DNA from: VXLM01 sp965242665
GTDB lineage: Bacteria; Chloroflexota; Dehalococcoidia; Lucifugimonadales; VXLM01
Direction: 5' to 3'
DNA length: 64,000 nt
Assembly: GCA_965242665.1 (NCBI GenBank)
Contig: OZ251484.1
Location: 1,550,001 to 1,614,000 of the forward strand
The number at the start of each line of letters is the position of its first letter. The first letter of the stretch is position 1. The notes under the pieces were generated by a model. It was not told the DNA's origin. It made no database searches and saw only the letters and a program-made list of their open reading frames with translations. A program made the position numbers and the translations under genes. Shown in pieces: positions 17,305 to 26,173 of the stretch.

Positions 17305-18726
17305 CTACCCGACGGGCGGGCGGCGGTGGATCCAAGGGTGGGCTTGTTCGTAGGCGGCGGAGGCGGCGAATACGGTGGACTCGGCTCCGGGGGCGCCGAT
17401 GATGTGCAGGCCGACGGGGAGGCCGTCGGGGGCGAAGCCGCATGGGATGCTGGCGGCGGTCGAGCCGATCATGTTGATGGGCATAGTGTAGGGAGTGAAG
17501 CCCCAGAACCAGTGGACATCACGGCCGGCGATCTCTGCGGGGGGATTGCCGACGGGGAAGGCCGTCGTGGCCATGGTGGGCGTGAGGATGAGGTCATAGT
17601 CTTGGAAGGCGTCTGCGAACTGCGCTTTGAGGACGTCGCCGTGACCGAGCGCGGCGACGAATTCCGCGCCGGTGACCTTGCGTCCGGTTTCGAGCGCTTC
17701 GAGGGCGTACCATGAGAGTTCGTCCGCGTGCTCTTCCAGGAGGCCTGGCACGCGGGAGTACATGATGGCGGTGAAGAGGGGCCAGAATTGGTCGAACGGG
17801 ACGTCAAGGGAAAGGTCGATTTCCTCGACGTCGGCTCCGAGGTCTGCGAACGCTTTGGCGGCGTCGGAGGCGATACGAAGAACATCGGGGTCGGCTGCGG
17901 CGAATCCGAAGTCTGGGCTCCATGCGATTTTCATGCCTTGGACGCCGTTGGCGAGTGCGGCGGAGTAGTCGTTGGGGGTATCGCGGAGGGCGCCTGGGTC
18001 GCGGGGGTCGTATCCGGCGATGACTTGGAGGAGGATGGCGGAATCTTCGACGGTGCGCGTCATGGGGCCGGGTTGGCTGAAGAGGTTGACGGCGGGGGCG
18101 GCTCCTGGACCGAGGTAGTAGGATACTCTGCCTTGTGTGGGTTTGATGCCGTAGACGCCGCAGTAAGCGGAGGGGATGCGGATCGAGCCGCCGCCGTCGC
18201 TGCCTGTGGCGAGTGCGCAGAGTGCGGCTGCGGCCGAAGCGCCCGCGCCCCCACTGGATCCGCCCGTCGTGCGTTCAACGTTCCATGGGTTGCGGCAGTG
18301 GTCTCCAAGGCGGTTCTCGGTGTGTCCGAGGAGTCCGTATTCCGGGGTGTTGGTCTTGCCGAGGATGACTGCGCCTGCGCGTTTCACGCGCTCGACGACG
18401 ACGGAGTCGTATGCGCCGATGCGGTTGGCGTAGACGAGGGAGCCACTCGTGGTTCGGACGCCCTCGGTCATTTCGAGGTCTTTGATGGAGATGGGCAGTC
18501 CGTGGAGGGGGCCGAGGTCGTCTCCGCGGTGTACTGCTTGGTCGGCCGCGGCGGCGGTTTTGAGGGCGATGTCGGATGTGACGGTAAGATAGGAGTTGAG
18601 TTGGGAGTCGAGCGCGTCGATGCGGTCGAGGTAGAGCGTGGTCAGTTCGACCGATGAGATTTCCTTGCGTGCGATCATCGAGCGGAGCGAGGCAGCTGGC
18701 AGGTAGGCGAGGTCGGCGTCTGGCAT
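17305..18726 (-). CDS. Amidase (amidase-signature family)
   Basis: A 473-residue amidase-signature enzyme, hydrolysing a carboxamide through the Ser-cisSer-Lys triad. The triad is visible: Lys in LPISIKDLEMTEGV, then Ser-Ser in the Gly/Ser-rich TTGGSSGGAGAS, with SDGGGSIRIPSAYCGVYG after it. Overall order matches GatA-like and general amidases, but no gatB or gatC is nearby, so a catabolic amidase is more likely. The open frame extends to 18885; I start at ATG 18726 because AAAGGA lies upstream and the protein begins MPDADLAYLPAASLRSMI, typical of the family. Confidence 0.9.
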   Translation of the reverse strand: MPDADLAYLPAASLRSMIARKEISSVELTTLYLDRIDALDSQLNSYLTVTSDIALKTAAAADQAVHRGDDLGPLHGLPISIKDLEMTEGVRTTSGSLVYANRIGAYDSVVVERVKRAGAVILGKTNTPEYGLLGHTENRLGDHCRNPWNVERTTGGSSGGAGASAAAALCALATGSDGGGSIRIPSAYCGVYGIKPTQGRVSYYLGPGAAPAVNLFSQPGPMTRTVEDSAILLQVIAGYDPRDPGALRDTPNDYSAALANGVQGMKIAWSPDFGFAAADPDVLRIASDAAKAFADLGADVEEIDLSLDVPFDQFWPLFTAIMYSRVPGLLEEHADELSWYALEALETGRKVTGAEFVAALGHGDVLKAQFADAFQDYDLILTPTMATTAFPVGNPPAEIAGRDVHWFWGFTPYTMPINMIGSTAASIPCGFAPDGLPVGLHIIGAPGAESTVFAASAAYEQAHPWIHRRPPVG

Positions 18727-18881
18727 GAGAGTCCTTTGTGCGTCGGAGTGTCGGGTAGGAAGTGTAGCATCATAGAGCAACGGGGTCAACGGACGCGCAT
18801 CCATCGGAATACATCCACCGCGGCAAGCCAAACGGAACCACGGGGATTCGCACTGCTGCGGGAGGAACGGGGAGGCGTTTC

Positions 18882-19145
18882 TCACCTTCGCCTTCTAAAG
18901 TACACCGCGCCGAGCCCGTTCAAGATGCCGCCAAGCAGGGCGACAGGAAAGAGCGCCCAGCCGCTCCCCGTCGAGTAGCTGGAGCCCTCGGTGGTGTGCT
19001 CGACGAGTTCGATTGGCCCGATCCCGATGGTAAACGACTCCAATTCGGCAGTCATGGCGAGCAGCCCTATCACGAGTACGAGGCAGAAACCGATTACCAG
19101 TAAGGAAACGGTGCCAATGACCCACGCGATGAGGAACGTCTTCAT
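18882..19145 (-). CDS. Small two-helix membrane protein
   Basis: An 87-residue protein with a hydrophobic N-terminal segment (residues 5-34), a short extracytoplasmic loop rich in Ser/Thr/Tyr, a second hydrophobic segment (62-80) and a basic tail FRRRR. No family recognised. Its ATG overlaps the stop of the upstream PqqD-M50 peptidase gene by four bases (ATGA), so the two are translationally coupled. This places it in the ABC/peptidase cassette, as a possible accessory or immunity protein (inference only). Confidence 0.65.
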   Translation of the reverse strand: MKTFLIAWVIGTVSLLVIGFCLVLVIGLLAMTAELESFTIGIGPIELVEHTTEGSSYSTGSGWALFPVALLGGILNGLGAVYFRRRR

Positions 19146-19990
19146 CGTCTCATCCTCCTCGTCTGTGCGGCAGTGAAGCTGCGCACGAGCGACCTGCCGT
19201 CTTCTGCGAACGCTGTTAGTGCTGCAATCTGAACGATGAGCGGGCAGCTCATCATTGCGAGCGGTGCCGAGCTGAGTGCGAGAGCAGCCAACAGAACTAC
19301 AAGTCCGGCCGCGCACGCCGCCAGCGGTCCGGCTGCATGAACGGAGGGCGACGACCCTCGGGTATGCACAACGGCCACCTTGAACCCCACCATGATGAGG
19401 TACGACCTTCCTCCAGCCATCCGAACCGCTGCCACGTGTCCTGCTTCGTGCAAGATCAGGGCGAGTAGTATTCCGACGAGTGCCCCCGTCAGTAGATACG
19501 CAATATCCGCGGCCGCCAGCATTGCCAACACAGTAATGACCAGCGCGGAGGCCGCCAGTGCTGGCAGTGCATGTTTGCAAAGAGCGCGAGCGACGCTCAA
19601 TACAATGTGCATTGGCCCCTCGCTGGCAATGTACATTCGTTTTACGAGAATTGGCGGGAAATCTCCTGTTGTCAATACATACCCGGTGACGAAGAGAAAT
19701 CGTTGCAGCTTATCCATCACGCTACGAGGGTAGACATTCACCAGTCGGACTGTATTGAGGCGAGCCACCAGGCCCAAGAGGTCTCGTTCTACATCCGATT
19801 GAGGGATAGCGAAGTGGGTTGATACTGCATCCACGATGTCAGGCATTGGTTCACCGGCGCTCAGCATGTCAAGATACAGTTTGGCGGTATCGTTGATCGG
19901 GTACGATTGGTTCAGCGCGCCGTCGCAAAGGCTGCCGTCTCTGACGACGACATCGGGCGGGAACTCTACTCTGTAGGCTGTGGTGATCAT
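19142..19990 (-). CDS. PqqD-like domain fused to M50 (site-2-protease-type) membrane peptidase
   Basis: A 282-residue protein. Residues 1-90 (YRVEFPPDVVVRDGS, SYPINDTAKLYLDMLSAGEP, then a helix ending VARLNTVRLVNV) match the PqqD/RiPP-recognition-element pattern that binds leader peptides. Residues 125-282 are a polytopic membrane domain with the zinc site HEAGH and a later EDGRSL segment supplying the usual third Asp ligand of M50 proteases. Similar membrane peptidases (YydH in Bacillus) accompany ABC exporters in peptide systems. Here it lies directly downstream of an ABC permease (4-base overlap) and ATPase. The fusion suggests leader-peptide recognition and intramembrane cleavage in one chain. 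Confidence 0.75.
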   Translation of the reverse strand: MITTAYRVEFPPDVVVRDGSLCDGALNQSYPINDTAKLYLDMLSAGEPMPDIVDAVSTHFAIPQSDVERDLLGLVARLNTVRLVNVYPRSVMDKLQRFLFVTGYVLTTGDFPPILVKRMYIASEGPMHIVLSVARALCKHALPALAASALVITVLAMLAAADIAYLLTGALVGILLALILHEAGHVAAVRMAGGRSYLIMVGFKVAVVHTRGSSPSVHAAGPLAACAAGLVVLLAALALSSAPLAMMSCPLIVQIAALTAFAEDGRSLVRSFTAAQTRRMRR

Positions 19991-21423
19991 GATTTCATCC
20001 ACTCGACTGCCACGGTCGATGCGCACGCCGCCAGCAACAGGAGCGCTGCCATTGGAAGGGCTGCGGCGTTCGTTCCAAGGCTGTCCTCTATCTGCGCCGC
20101 GAACTGGCTGACGGTGTAGTACGCGTAGTACACTATCGCTGCGCCTGCCATCACGGCGGCGATTGCGACGAACTGGCGGGCGGGCGACTCTCGACTCCAC
20201 GGGAGGATTCGTCCGACGACGGCGGCCACGGATGCGTAGATGACTATCATGAGCGTGAGGAACATTGTGACCCCGTCTGTGGAGAACCATATGATGGACG
20301 GAGTGAGCGCCAAGTAGCCAATCGCCGCGCAGATCGACGAGGCCGTCATCCACCACACGAGTCCGATAGACGCCGTAGAGGCCGGAATCGTCCCTATGAG
20401 CCATGAGCCGGCGGAGCGGTCTTCGGAGAAGGTAAGGACGACCACCGCGGCTTGAAGCAAGACCATGGACGCGGTGAGCGTGACGAGGATGGATGCCGTA
20501 CCGCTGCTGGGCGCGCGAGACAGCAATGCAGCCGCTCCGACGCCTGTGAGCATGGTGAGCGCCAATAGGTTCCGTGATTGTCTCTGACGCACTATCGTGA
20601 GCCCTGCCCAAGCGAGGAACGCCCCGAGAATGCCTGCGCCTATGGGGGCGCTGAACTCGATTCTCCGCCTGCGACGCGGACGGTCGGGGCGCAGGCTGTA
20701 TGCAGTCCAGGCGGCAACCGAGAGGGCCATCGAGGCGGCCGCGCCAATCGCTGCGGCATAGGCAGGTTGGAGGGTTACCGCGAATCCGTCGGTGTCGATG
20801 GATGCGGATGGAAGATAGGTTGCGAGCCAGTACCAGGTATCTTGCGCTGGGAAGGAGATGAGGATGCTTCCGGCAAGCGCGCCGGACAGGGACAGGGTCG
20901 CTGCGGCGAACAGTTTCCACGAACGATAGCCTCTCAGGGCTTCCGCGAGCGCAGCGCCCTGGACCGCGGCAGCGAGATAGAGGATGGCGAATACCGCCGT
21001 CCACGCTCCATGTGCGGGGACCCCGACGAGCGCATACAGGCGCCACATCATCGCCGCTACGGGAACTCCAGAGGCGCCAGCCGCGAGCAGCAAGGGAATG
21101 CCTCTCAGTCCGATGGAGATGTCCATCGGACTCACTTTGGTCAGCCGGAATTGCTCATCGAAGTATTCTTCTCTTGGGAGAGTGAGGGCAAGGGTGAAGC
21201 CCATTACCGACCCGAAGAGCAGCAGGACGACGGTGAGGCCTGAGAGGCCGCCGGGTACCAGAGAGAACGCCGCGAAGAAGTCTGCGGAGCGGACGCCTAG
21301 GGCGGTGACGGCTGCCGCAACCGCAACGAGCGCGGCCAAGACGACCGGGTTGGTACGCGCGAGTTCGAGTACCGCCTTCTTGACGCGGCGGTATTCACTC
21401 CGAAGAAGAACTGCCCAAAGCAA
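19987..21423 (-). CDS. ABC-2-like membrane permease
   Basis: A 478-residue polytopic membrane protein with 12 or so hydrophobic segments. No residues are diagnostic, but it sits between an ABC ATPase (29-base overlap) and an M50 peptidase (4-base overlap), so it is most likely the membrane subunit. The frame is open to 21546. I choose TTG 21423 because GGAGG lies 9 bases upstream and the residues before it do not look like protein. The N-terminal segment LRSEYRRVKKAVLELAR followed by a helix is typical of exporter permeases. Confidence 0.7.
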   Translation of the reverse strand: MLWAVLLRSEYRRVKKAVLELARTNPVVLAALVAVAAAVTALGVRSADFFAAFSLVPGGLSGLTVVLLLFGSVMGFTLALTLPREEYFDEQFRLTKVSPMDISIGLRGIPLLLAAGASGVPVAAMMWRLYALVGVPAHGAWTAVFAILYLAAAVQGAALAEALRGYRSWKLFAAATLSLSGALAGSILISFPAQDTWYWLATYLPSASIDTDGFAVTLQPAYAAAIGAAASMALSVAAWTAYSLRPDRPRRRRRIEFSAPIGAGILGAFLAWAGLTIVRQRQSRNLLALTMLTGVGAAALLSRAPSSGTASILVTLTASMVLLQAAVVVLTFSEDRSAGSWLIGTIPASTASIGLVWWMTASSICAAIGYLALTPSIIWFSTDGVTMFLTLMIVIYASVAAVVGRILPWSRESPARQFVAIAAVMAGAAIVYYAYYTVSQFAAQIEDSLGTNAAALPMAALLLLAACASTVAVEWMKS

Positions 21424-22177
21424 TGCGTATATCCTCCGGTGCTGCGGCGAACCCTGCCTTTGCGAACACTCCGATGAGGTCTCGCACTTGGTAGTCCGCT
21501 GTGATTTGGGAAGGAGAACCTTCTGCAAAAACGCTGCCGTCGACAATCAGATATACGGTGTCGCAGAGCCTCTCTGCGAAGTCGACGTTTTGGGTTGCTA
21601 TCAAGAAGCTGCATCCGCGGCCTCGAATTTCATGGACTAGGGCCTCCAGGGAGAGAACGGTCTCGGGGTCGAGGCCGCTGGCGGCTTCGTCGATGAATGT
21701 CACCGGACGCAGCAAGGACGCCGCCGTGACGATGGCGACTTTCCGACGGTTGCCGTGGTTCAGTTCGCCCAGATACCTGTTGCGGAAGCCATCTAGCCGC
21801 CAGAGGGAGGCGACCCGCTCCGTCCTCTCGATGTAGTCGGAGCCGGCGCCCTGCAAGGCGGCATAGAACCTGACGTACTCCCGTACCGTCAGGTGATCGA
21901 ATCCGGTTGGGACGTCCGGGGCATAGGCGAGCATCGACTTGGTGCGGACGCTCACTTCGTTGGGGTCGCAGCCGCGCCAGACGATCCGACCCTCATGCGG
22001 CCTGAGCAGTCCCGCCGATAGGCGAAGCGTCGTCGACTTTCCGGAGCCGTTCGGTCCAATCAAGCCGACGACGCTCCCAGGCGGCACCCGTATCGAGAGA
22101 CGGTGGACGGCGCGCACCTTTCCATATGAGAACGAGACGTTCTCTATGTTCAGGATGTCGTCAGGGGGCGTCTGCAT
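21395..22177 (-). CDS. ABC transporter ATP-binding protein
   Basis: An ABC ATPase of about 260 residues. Walker A is GLIGPNGSGKST, the Q-loop region is YAPDVPTG (Gln replaced, as in many ABC-2 exporters), the signature region reads LGELNHGNRRKVAIVTA (LNHGN instead of LSGGQ), Walker B is PVTFIDEAASGLDP, and the H-loop is replaced by a Gln (FLIATQNVD). The degenerate signature and missing His suggest an exporter with low or specialised ATPase activity. The frame begins at 22210, but ATG 22177 has GGAG 8 bases upstream. It overlaps the downstream permease gene. Confidence 0.85.
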   Translation of the reverse strand: MQTPPDDILNIENVSFSYGKVRAVHRLSIRVPPGSVVGLIGPNGSGKSTTLRLSAGLLRPHEGRIVWRGCDPNEVSVRTKSMLAYAPDVPTGFDHLTVREYVRFYAALQGAGSDYIERTERVASLWRLDGFRNRYLGELNHGNRRKVAIVTAASLLRPVTFIDEAASGLDPETVLSLEALVHEIRGRGCSFLIATQNVDFAERLCDTVYLIVDGSVFAEGSPSQITADYQVRDLIGVFAKAGFAAAPEDIRIALGSSSSE

Positions 22178-22336
22178 TCCATACTCTCCATGAGAAGGAT
22201 ACCGCTTCATTGTCCTAGTTTGGCAGGTTGAGAATTTCGTCGAATCTTGGGATGGATGCGAATTCCGTGAATGACGGCGCGCCCGTCATTCGGTGTCGAG
22301 CGCGTCTTCTTGCTGCTGTCCGGTTCGCTGCTGGAA

Positions 22337-23290
22337 TTACTGGGCGTCGGCCTCCATCCACTCCCGAATTTCGTCCTCGCTATGGGCGGGCTGTCCGCCG
22401 TTCGCCAGCAGCGCCTCTTCCGCCAGTTCGATGGCCATGTCGATGTCGCACCAGATTGGGCCTCCGATTATGACGGAATGCGGGTGCTCTCCTCCCAAGA
22501 CCAGGCCCAAGAGAAGATTGCACACGGCGCCCTTGTTCCCATCCATGATATTCTGCTTCCATGAAAAGCTCGGGTCCGTCACGTACTCGTAGTGGGCGCG
22601 CTGGATTTCGATGAGCCGGGCAATGAATTCGTCTGGTTGTCCGGCTAGCTTCCCTCCCCATTCGATGGACAGCGCCTCTACGTCCCACTCGTGCCCATCG
22701 ACTTCGACGAGCTTGCGGAACACCTCCACGCGGTCGGAGATGTCTTCCGTGGACCGGAGCTGTTCGGCGGCCTCCGGGGCGAATGCCCCGACCTTCGCCA
22801 GGAGCCACGCTTCCGAATCGGGATCGCGCTCGGCCACCCGTAGCATCGGTATGATCTGGGTGACCTCCGCGTCGTCGCCCAGCCTGGGTTGGTACTCTCC
22901 TTGCACTTCGTCCTCCCATGGCAACTGCTGCCACGCCTCGTAGTCGAAATCATCGAGGAACCCGGCGATGTACTTGCGGGTCCAGGGGCCTTCGGTGGGG
23001 AGGAGGCGGTAGGCGCGGTGGTACTCTGGCGGGAGGATCCGTACTGCGGGGGGCAACTCGTCTGGGGCCGCCGCGGGCTCGGTCTGGGCGCTCGTTGGGG
23101 TGGGGGTGTCTGGTACATTGGCTGGAGTTGGGACAAGGGTGGGCGTGTCGGCTGAGATTGCAGTGGCTGTCGGCGCAGCATCCGGCGGCGCGGCGGCGGG
23201 AGCGTCTGCACTCGTGCAGGCAACAAGCAGGATGCACAACAGGGCTGTCGCCGGGAGGAGGGGGGCGTGTGGGGGGGTGTTCTGTCTCAC
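22337..23290 (-). CDS. Lipoprotein, paralogue 1 of a tandem trio
   Basis: A 317-residue lipoprotein. The signal peptide ends LLVACTS, followed by a Pro/Ala/Thr-rich linker to about residue 75. The mature domain starts LPPAVRILPPEYHRAYRLLP and continues with a WARK-like segment, an acidic middle region and an EDEIREW-like end. Two paralogues follow the same order upstream. The family is not one I recognise. It precedes the ABC ATPase by 160 bases on the same strand, so it may be the cell-surface component of that cassette. Confidence 0.75.
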   Translation of the reverse strand: MRQNTPPHAPLLPATALLCILLVACTSADAPAAAPPDAAPTATAISADTPTLVPTPANVPDTPTPTSAQTEPAAAPDELPPAVRILPPEYHRAYRLLPTEGPWTRKYIAGFLDDFDYEAWQQLPWEDEVQGEYQPRLGDDAEVTQIIPMLRVAERDPDSEAWLLAKVGAFAPEAAEQLRSTEDISDRVEVFRKLVEVDGHEWDVEALSIEWGGKLAGQPDEFIARLIEIQRAHYEYVTDPSFSWKQNIMDGNKGAVCNLLLGLVLGGEHPHSVIIGGPIWCDIDMAIELAEEALLANGGQPAHSEDEIREWMEADAQ

Positions 23291-23337
23291 TTGGAGTCAC
23301 CTCATTCTTTTCGTCGGGCTGATGCGATTTGGGTCAT

Positions 23338-23371
23338 GGCGCGCCCGGTAGTGAACGCAGCCGGGCGCGCC
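23338..23371. terminator. Intercistronic 11-bp hairpin between lipoproteins 2 and 1
   Basis: GGCGCGCCCGG at 23338-23348 is perfectly complementary to CCGGGCGCGCC at 23361-23371 across a 12-base loop. No T-run follows on either strand, so it may be an attenuator or an mRNA-end stabiliser rather than a canonical terminator. Confidence 0.45.
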
Positions 23372-23407
23372 AGCGTTCTCCGAACGACTACTCGATCCGC
23401 CTGTGTC

Positions 23408-24337
23408 CTAGCCATCGAGCGTCGGTGTCGCTTCGGGGGCTGGATCGAACTCGCCCCGGAGAAACCGTTCTTGTGATTCGACGCGCTTCCGGTACTCGTC
23501 CTCTGTGGGGACGGGCTTCCCGCCGCCGGATTCGAGCGCGCGTCGGGCGAGGCGCGCTACGGCATCGACATCGCATTCTCCGTCGGTGATGACGGCTCTG
23601 AGGTCGTGCTCGCCTGCGACATCCCACATTAGGAACTCGCAAACCTGAATTTCGACGGTGCGGGCAATCCGCTCCTTCCATGAGAGATGCGCGAGGGCGT
23701 CCGTCGTTTCGATGTGGCGGCGTTCCCTGTCGAGGGCGCCCTCGATCTCCTCTTCGGTCATGTCTCCCAACAGTCGATACTGCCATTCGCTCACGATTTC
23801 GATCTGGAGCATTGCCGGAGTGATCCGTTCGTTCTCAACCATCCGCTTGAAGACGCCGAGGCGATCCTCTTCCGTGCCTGCCGCCTCGAACTCCTGCGCG
23901 GACCCTGCGTCCAGCTTCCGAATCTTGCCCAGGAGCCAGTTCTGCATGTCTTCGTCTCGCAGGACTTGGGTGAGCTGGAACTCTGCGGCGGGGCCCAACT
24001 CGGGCGGAGATTCAGGGGAAACCGGCGGCGTATCGTCCATCGCTGCCCACTCGCTGGGCTGTGGCTCGGCGAACTGCTGGGCGTGGAACTTCCTTGCCCA
24101 TTCCCCGTCTGGGAGGAGGCGGTATGCTTCTTGGTACTTTGGCGAGAGTATCTGTACGGCGGGCGGCAATGGGGGCGCCTGCGCGGGGGCGACAGAGGGA
24201 ACAGGGGAGGGAGAGGCGGTCCGAGTGGGCGCAGCCGCGGGATCCGATGCGCGCCCGCAGGCGGCGGTGAACGACAGTATGGTCATCGCCGCTATAGTAG
24301 CGACGGCGGTGAATGTCGTCTTCTCTCTCATCTCCAT
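23408..24337 (-). CDS. Lipoprotein, paralogue 2 of a tandem trio
   Basis: A 309-residue lipoprotein starting MEMREKTTFTAVATIAAM with lipobox SFTAACG and a Pro/Ser/Ala linker. The mature part begins LPPAVQILSPKYQEAYRLLP, then GEWARKFHAQQF. The C-terminal region has ECDVDAVARLARRALESGGG and ends PTEDEYRKRVES. Both matching positions recur in the neighbours (LPPAV/IQILSPxYQEAYRL and xEDEFREL). The open frame extends to 24631, but ATG 24337 has GGGAG upstream and begins a perfect signal peptide. Function unknown. Confidence 0.75.
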   Translation of the reverse strand: MEMREKTTFTAVATIAAMTILSFTAACGRASDPAAAPTRTASPSPVPSVAPAQAPPLPPAVQILSPKYQEAYRLLPDGEWARKFHAQQFAEPQPSEWAAMDDTPPVSPESPPELGPAAEFQLTQVLRDEDMQNWLLGKIRKLDAGSAQEFEAAGTEEDRLGVFKRMVENERITPAMLQIEIVSEWQYRLLGDMTEEEIEGALDRERRHIETTDALAHLSWKERIARTVEIQVCEFLMWDVAGEHDLRAVITDGECDVDAVARLARRALESGGGKPVPTEDEYRKRVESQERFLRGEFDPAPEATPTLDG

Positions 24338-24384
24338 GACCGTGTATCTCCCTGGTTGTGATACTTTGCCGCCCGGTTGATGTT

Positions 24385-25353
24385 CTAGATATCGATCGTC
24401 GGCGTTGGGTCTTCTGGGGGATCGACATCGCCTGCTTCGACCAGCTCGCGGAACTCGTCCTCGTCGATGACGGGTTGTCCGCCCCTGCTTTCGAGCGCCT
24501 GCTTCGCCGCTGATGCCGCCGCCTCGATGTCGCAATCGGCCCCGGATGTGAAGGCGCGCGGCTGTCGTTCGCCGATGACGAACTGCGCTAGAAGTTCGCA
24601 GACGCTCAGCTCGTGCATCCGCACCGTCCACTCCTTGGGCGACAGCATGGAGAGCTCGTCAAAACGCTTTACCCAGTCGCGGTGGAGATCGAGTCGACGG
24701 GTGAGTTCTTCCCCCTGCAACCCCTCGAGGCGCATCTCCCACTGGACGATTATGTCGAGAATCTCCCGGTCTTTCCTGCCCTCTTCGAAGAGCGTGCGGA
24801 GGATTTGGAGGCGGTCATCTTCCGCTTGGGCGGCCTCGAACGACCGCGCCGCATCTGCATCCAACTCGCGGATCTCTTCGACGAACCATTCTTGCTCTTC
24901 ATCGTCCCGCAGGATTCGAGTCAGCTTCCACTCGTTGCCCAGATCGAGTTCGCGGGGGGTATCCCAGATGTCTGGCGGAGTCTCGTCCATCACCGACCAC
25001 TCCTGATAGTTGAAATCCCCGAAGTAGGCGTCGGCAATGAATCTCTGCGCCCATTCTCCGTCGGGGACGAGGCGGTATGCCTCCTGGTACTCCGGCGAGA
25101 GTATCTGTATGGCGGGCGGCAAGGGGGACGAGTCCGCGGCGCCACCGGAGGGAACAGGTGACGGAGAGACGGTCTGTTCGGGCGATGCGTCCGCTGCCGG
25201 TGTCTCTGGGGTGGTCTGCGCCGCCGCTGGTGCGGCATTCGCCGTCGGGGAAGCAGGCGAGGCTGCGGGGGTGGTGCTTCCGCAGGCGAGCGCAGCCGCG
25301 AGCAACACGGCTGTCACGACGGCGATGAAGGACGTCTTCTCTATGTTATTCAT
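24385..25353 (-). CDS. Lipoprotein, paralogue 3 of a tandem trio
   Basis: A 322-residue lipoprotein: MNNIEKTSFIAVVTAVLL leads to the lipobox ALACGS, then a long Pro/Ala/Thr linker. The mature domain has LPPAIQILSPEYQEAYRLVP and GEWAQRFIADAYFGDFNYQEW, clearly homologous to paralogues 1 and 2. ATG 25353 is preceded by a strong AAGGAGG. The three genes are probably ancient tandem duplicates that have since diverged strongly. They lie in one co-directional run that continues into the ABC cassette. Confidence 0.75.
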   Translation of the reverse strand: MNNIEKTSFIAVVTAVLLAAALACGSTTPAASPASPTANAAPAAAQTTPETPAADASPEQTVSPSPVPSGGAADSSPLPPAIQILSPEYQEAYRLVPDGEWAQRFIADAYFGDFNYQEWSVMDETPPDIWDTPRELDLGNEWKLTRILRDDEEQEWFVEEIRELDADAARSFEAAQAEDDRLQILRTLFEEGRKDREILDIIVQWEMRLEGLQGEELTRRLDLHRDWVKRFDELSMLSPKEWTVRMHELSVCELLAQFVIGERQPRAFTSGADCDIEAAASAAKQALESRGGQPVIDEDEFRELVEAGDVDPPEDPTPTIDI

Positions 25354-25408
25354 GACTATGTACCTCCTTGTTGTGGTACTTGCGTTCTTGTGCCCAATGA
25401 CGCTGACG

Positions 25409-25822
25409 CTAGTAGTTGACCAGCCCGTAGGGGACGCCGAAGAAGAACCTCTCATCCCCGATGATCGCCCGTACCGCGTCCCGTTGTTTGGATGCAGGAT
25501 GCTCTATGATGAGTTCTGCTCTTCGGACGGCCGACCCGCCTCTGCATCTCCGAGTGCTGAGGTACCATTCGACTCCATCGACGGCCTCGATCTTCTCTAG
25601 GATTTCCGCATGTCGGTCGAGGGTACGCTGCGCTTCTTCGGCTGTGGGGCGGTTTTCGCACGGGACGCGGTGCGGGGCTGATCCGTACAGCGAGACGGCG
25701 AGCCAGTCCCGAACGTAGGCTGTGTTGCTCTCGAACACCCAAAGCGCGAGAGCGCCCAACAGAAGCGAGGGTATGACATAGGGCCGCACACGGCGTCGGA
25801 AGGGGGACCTAGTACTATTCAT
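25409..25822 (-). CDS. Small membrane-anchored protein of unknown function
   Basis: A 137-residue protein with a basic N-terminus (RSPFRRRVRPYV), one hydrophobic segment (residues 17-31) and an extracytoplasmic domain of about 100 residues containing two cysteines (PCENRPTAEEAQ and STRRCRGG) that could pair. Not recognised. The open frame starts at 25852, but ATG 25822 is the more likely start. It is the first gene of the minus-strand block that runs to 18882. Confidence 0.55.
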   Translation of the reverse strand: MNSTRSPFRRRVRPYVIPSLLLGALALWVFESNTAYVRDWLAVSLYGSAPHRVPCENRPTAEEAQRTLDRHAEILEKIEAVDGVEWYLSTRRCRGGSAVRRAELIIEHPASKQRDAVRAIIGDERFFFGVPYGLVNY

Positions 25823-25957
25823 GCCACTGCCCCCCACACATACGACGGCCATAAGTCTCAGCCCTTGCCCTCGGCATCTCGATTCCTCCTTTCGATGTTG
25901 CTATGGTCGGTGTACGATATGGCTGAATTCAGTCTATGGATCGTACTTTCTCCTTCT

Positions 25958-25986
25958 AGGATAGGGGGAAAATTAGAGGATTGCAA
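25958..25986 (-). promoter_or_regulatory. Predicted sigma-70 promoter for the lipoprotein/ABC block
   Basis: Read on the minus strand, TTGCAA (25986-25981), 17 bases, TATCCT (25963-25958). It would give a leader of about 130 bases before the first gene. AAGGAG follows but without a start codon. Confidence 0.5.
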
Positions 25987-26154
25987 TAGTACATCCGTGT
26001 AAAGTCAGTTAATTTCAATGCGATTTTCCGTGTAATTTAGTCACATCTGCCCAGTTTCCTCGATTTTCCCGAAAAACGCCCTCCGGCACCTAAAGAGGCC
26101 GGATTCCGCGTGCGTCGACAGCTGGTTGGCAGTGGGAGTTGGGGGTGGGTAAGG

Positions 26155-26163
26155 TGATATACT
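26155..26163 (+). promoter_or_regulatory. Extended -10 promoter of lysC
   Basis: GTGATATACT (TG-A-TATACT) ends 10 bases before the ATG. The predicted transcript start is near 26170, leaving a leader of about 4 bases, and no ribosome site is present. Confidence 0.6.
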
Positions 26164-26173
26164 TGCCCGCAAG

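Larger units (their letters stand above)
25823..26173. other. A/T-rich intergenic region between divergent operons
   Basis: A 350-base gap with unusually low G+C compared with the rest of the window, especially 25920-26060. It separates the minus-strand lipoprotein/ABC block from lysC. Besides one promoter on each strand, nothing was found; no protein-like reading frame is evident. Confidence 0.6.
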
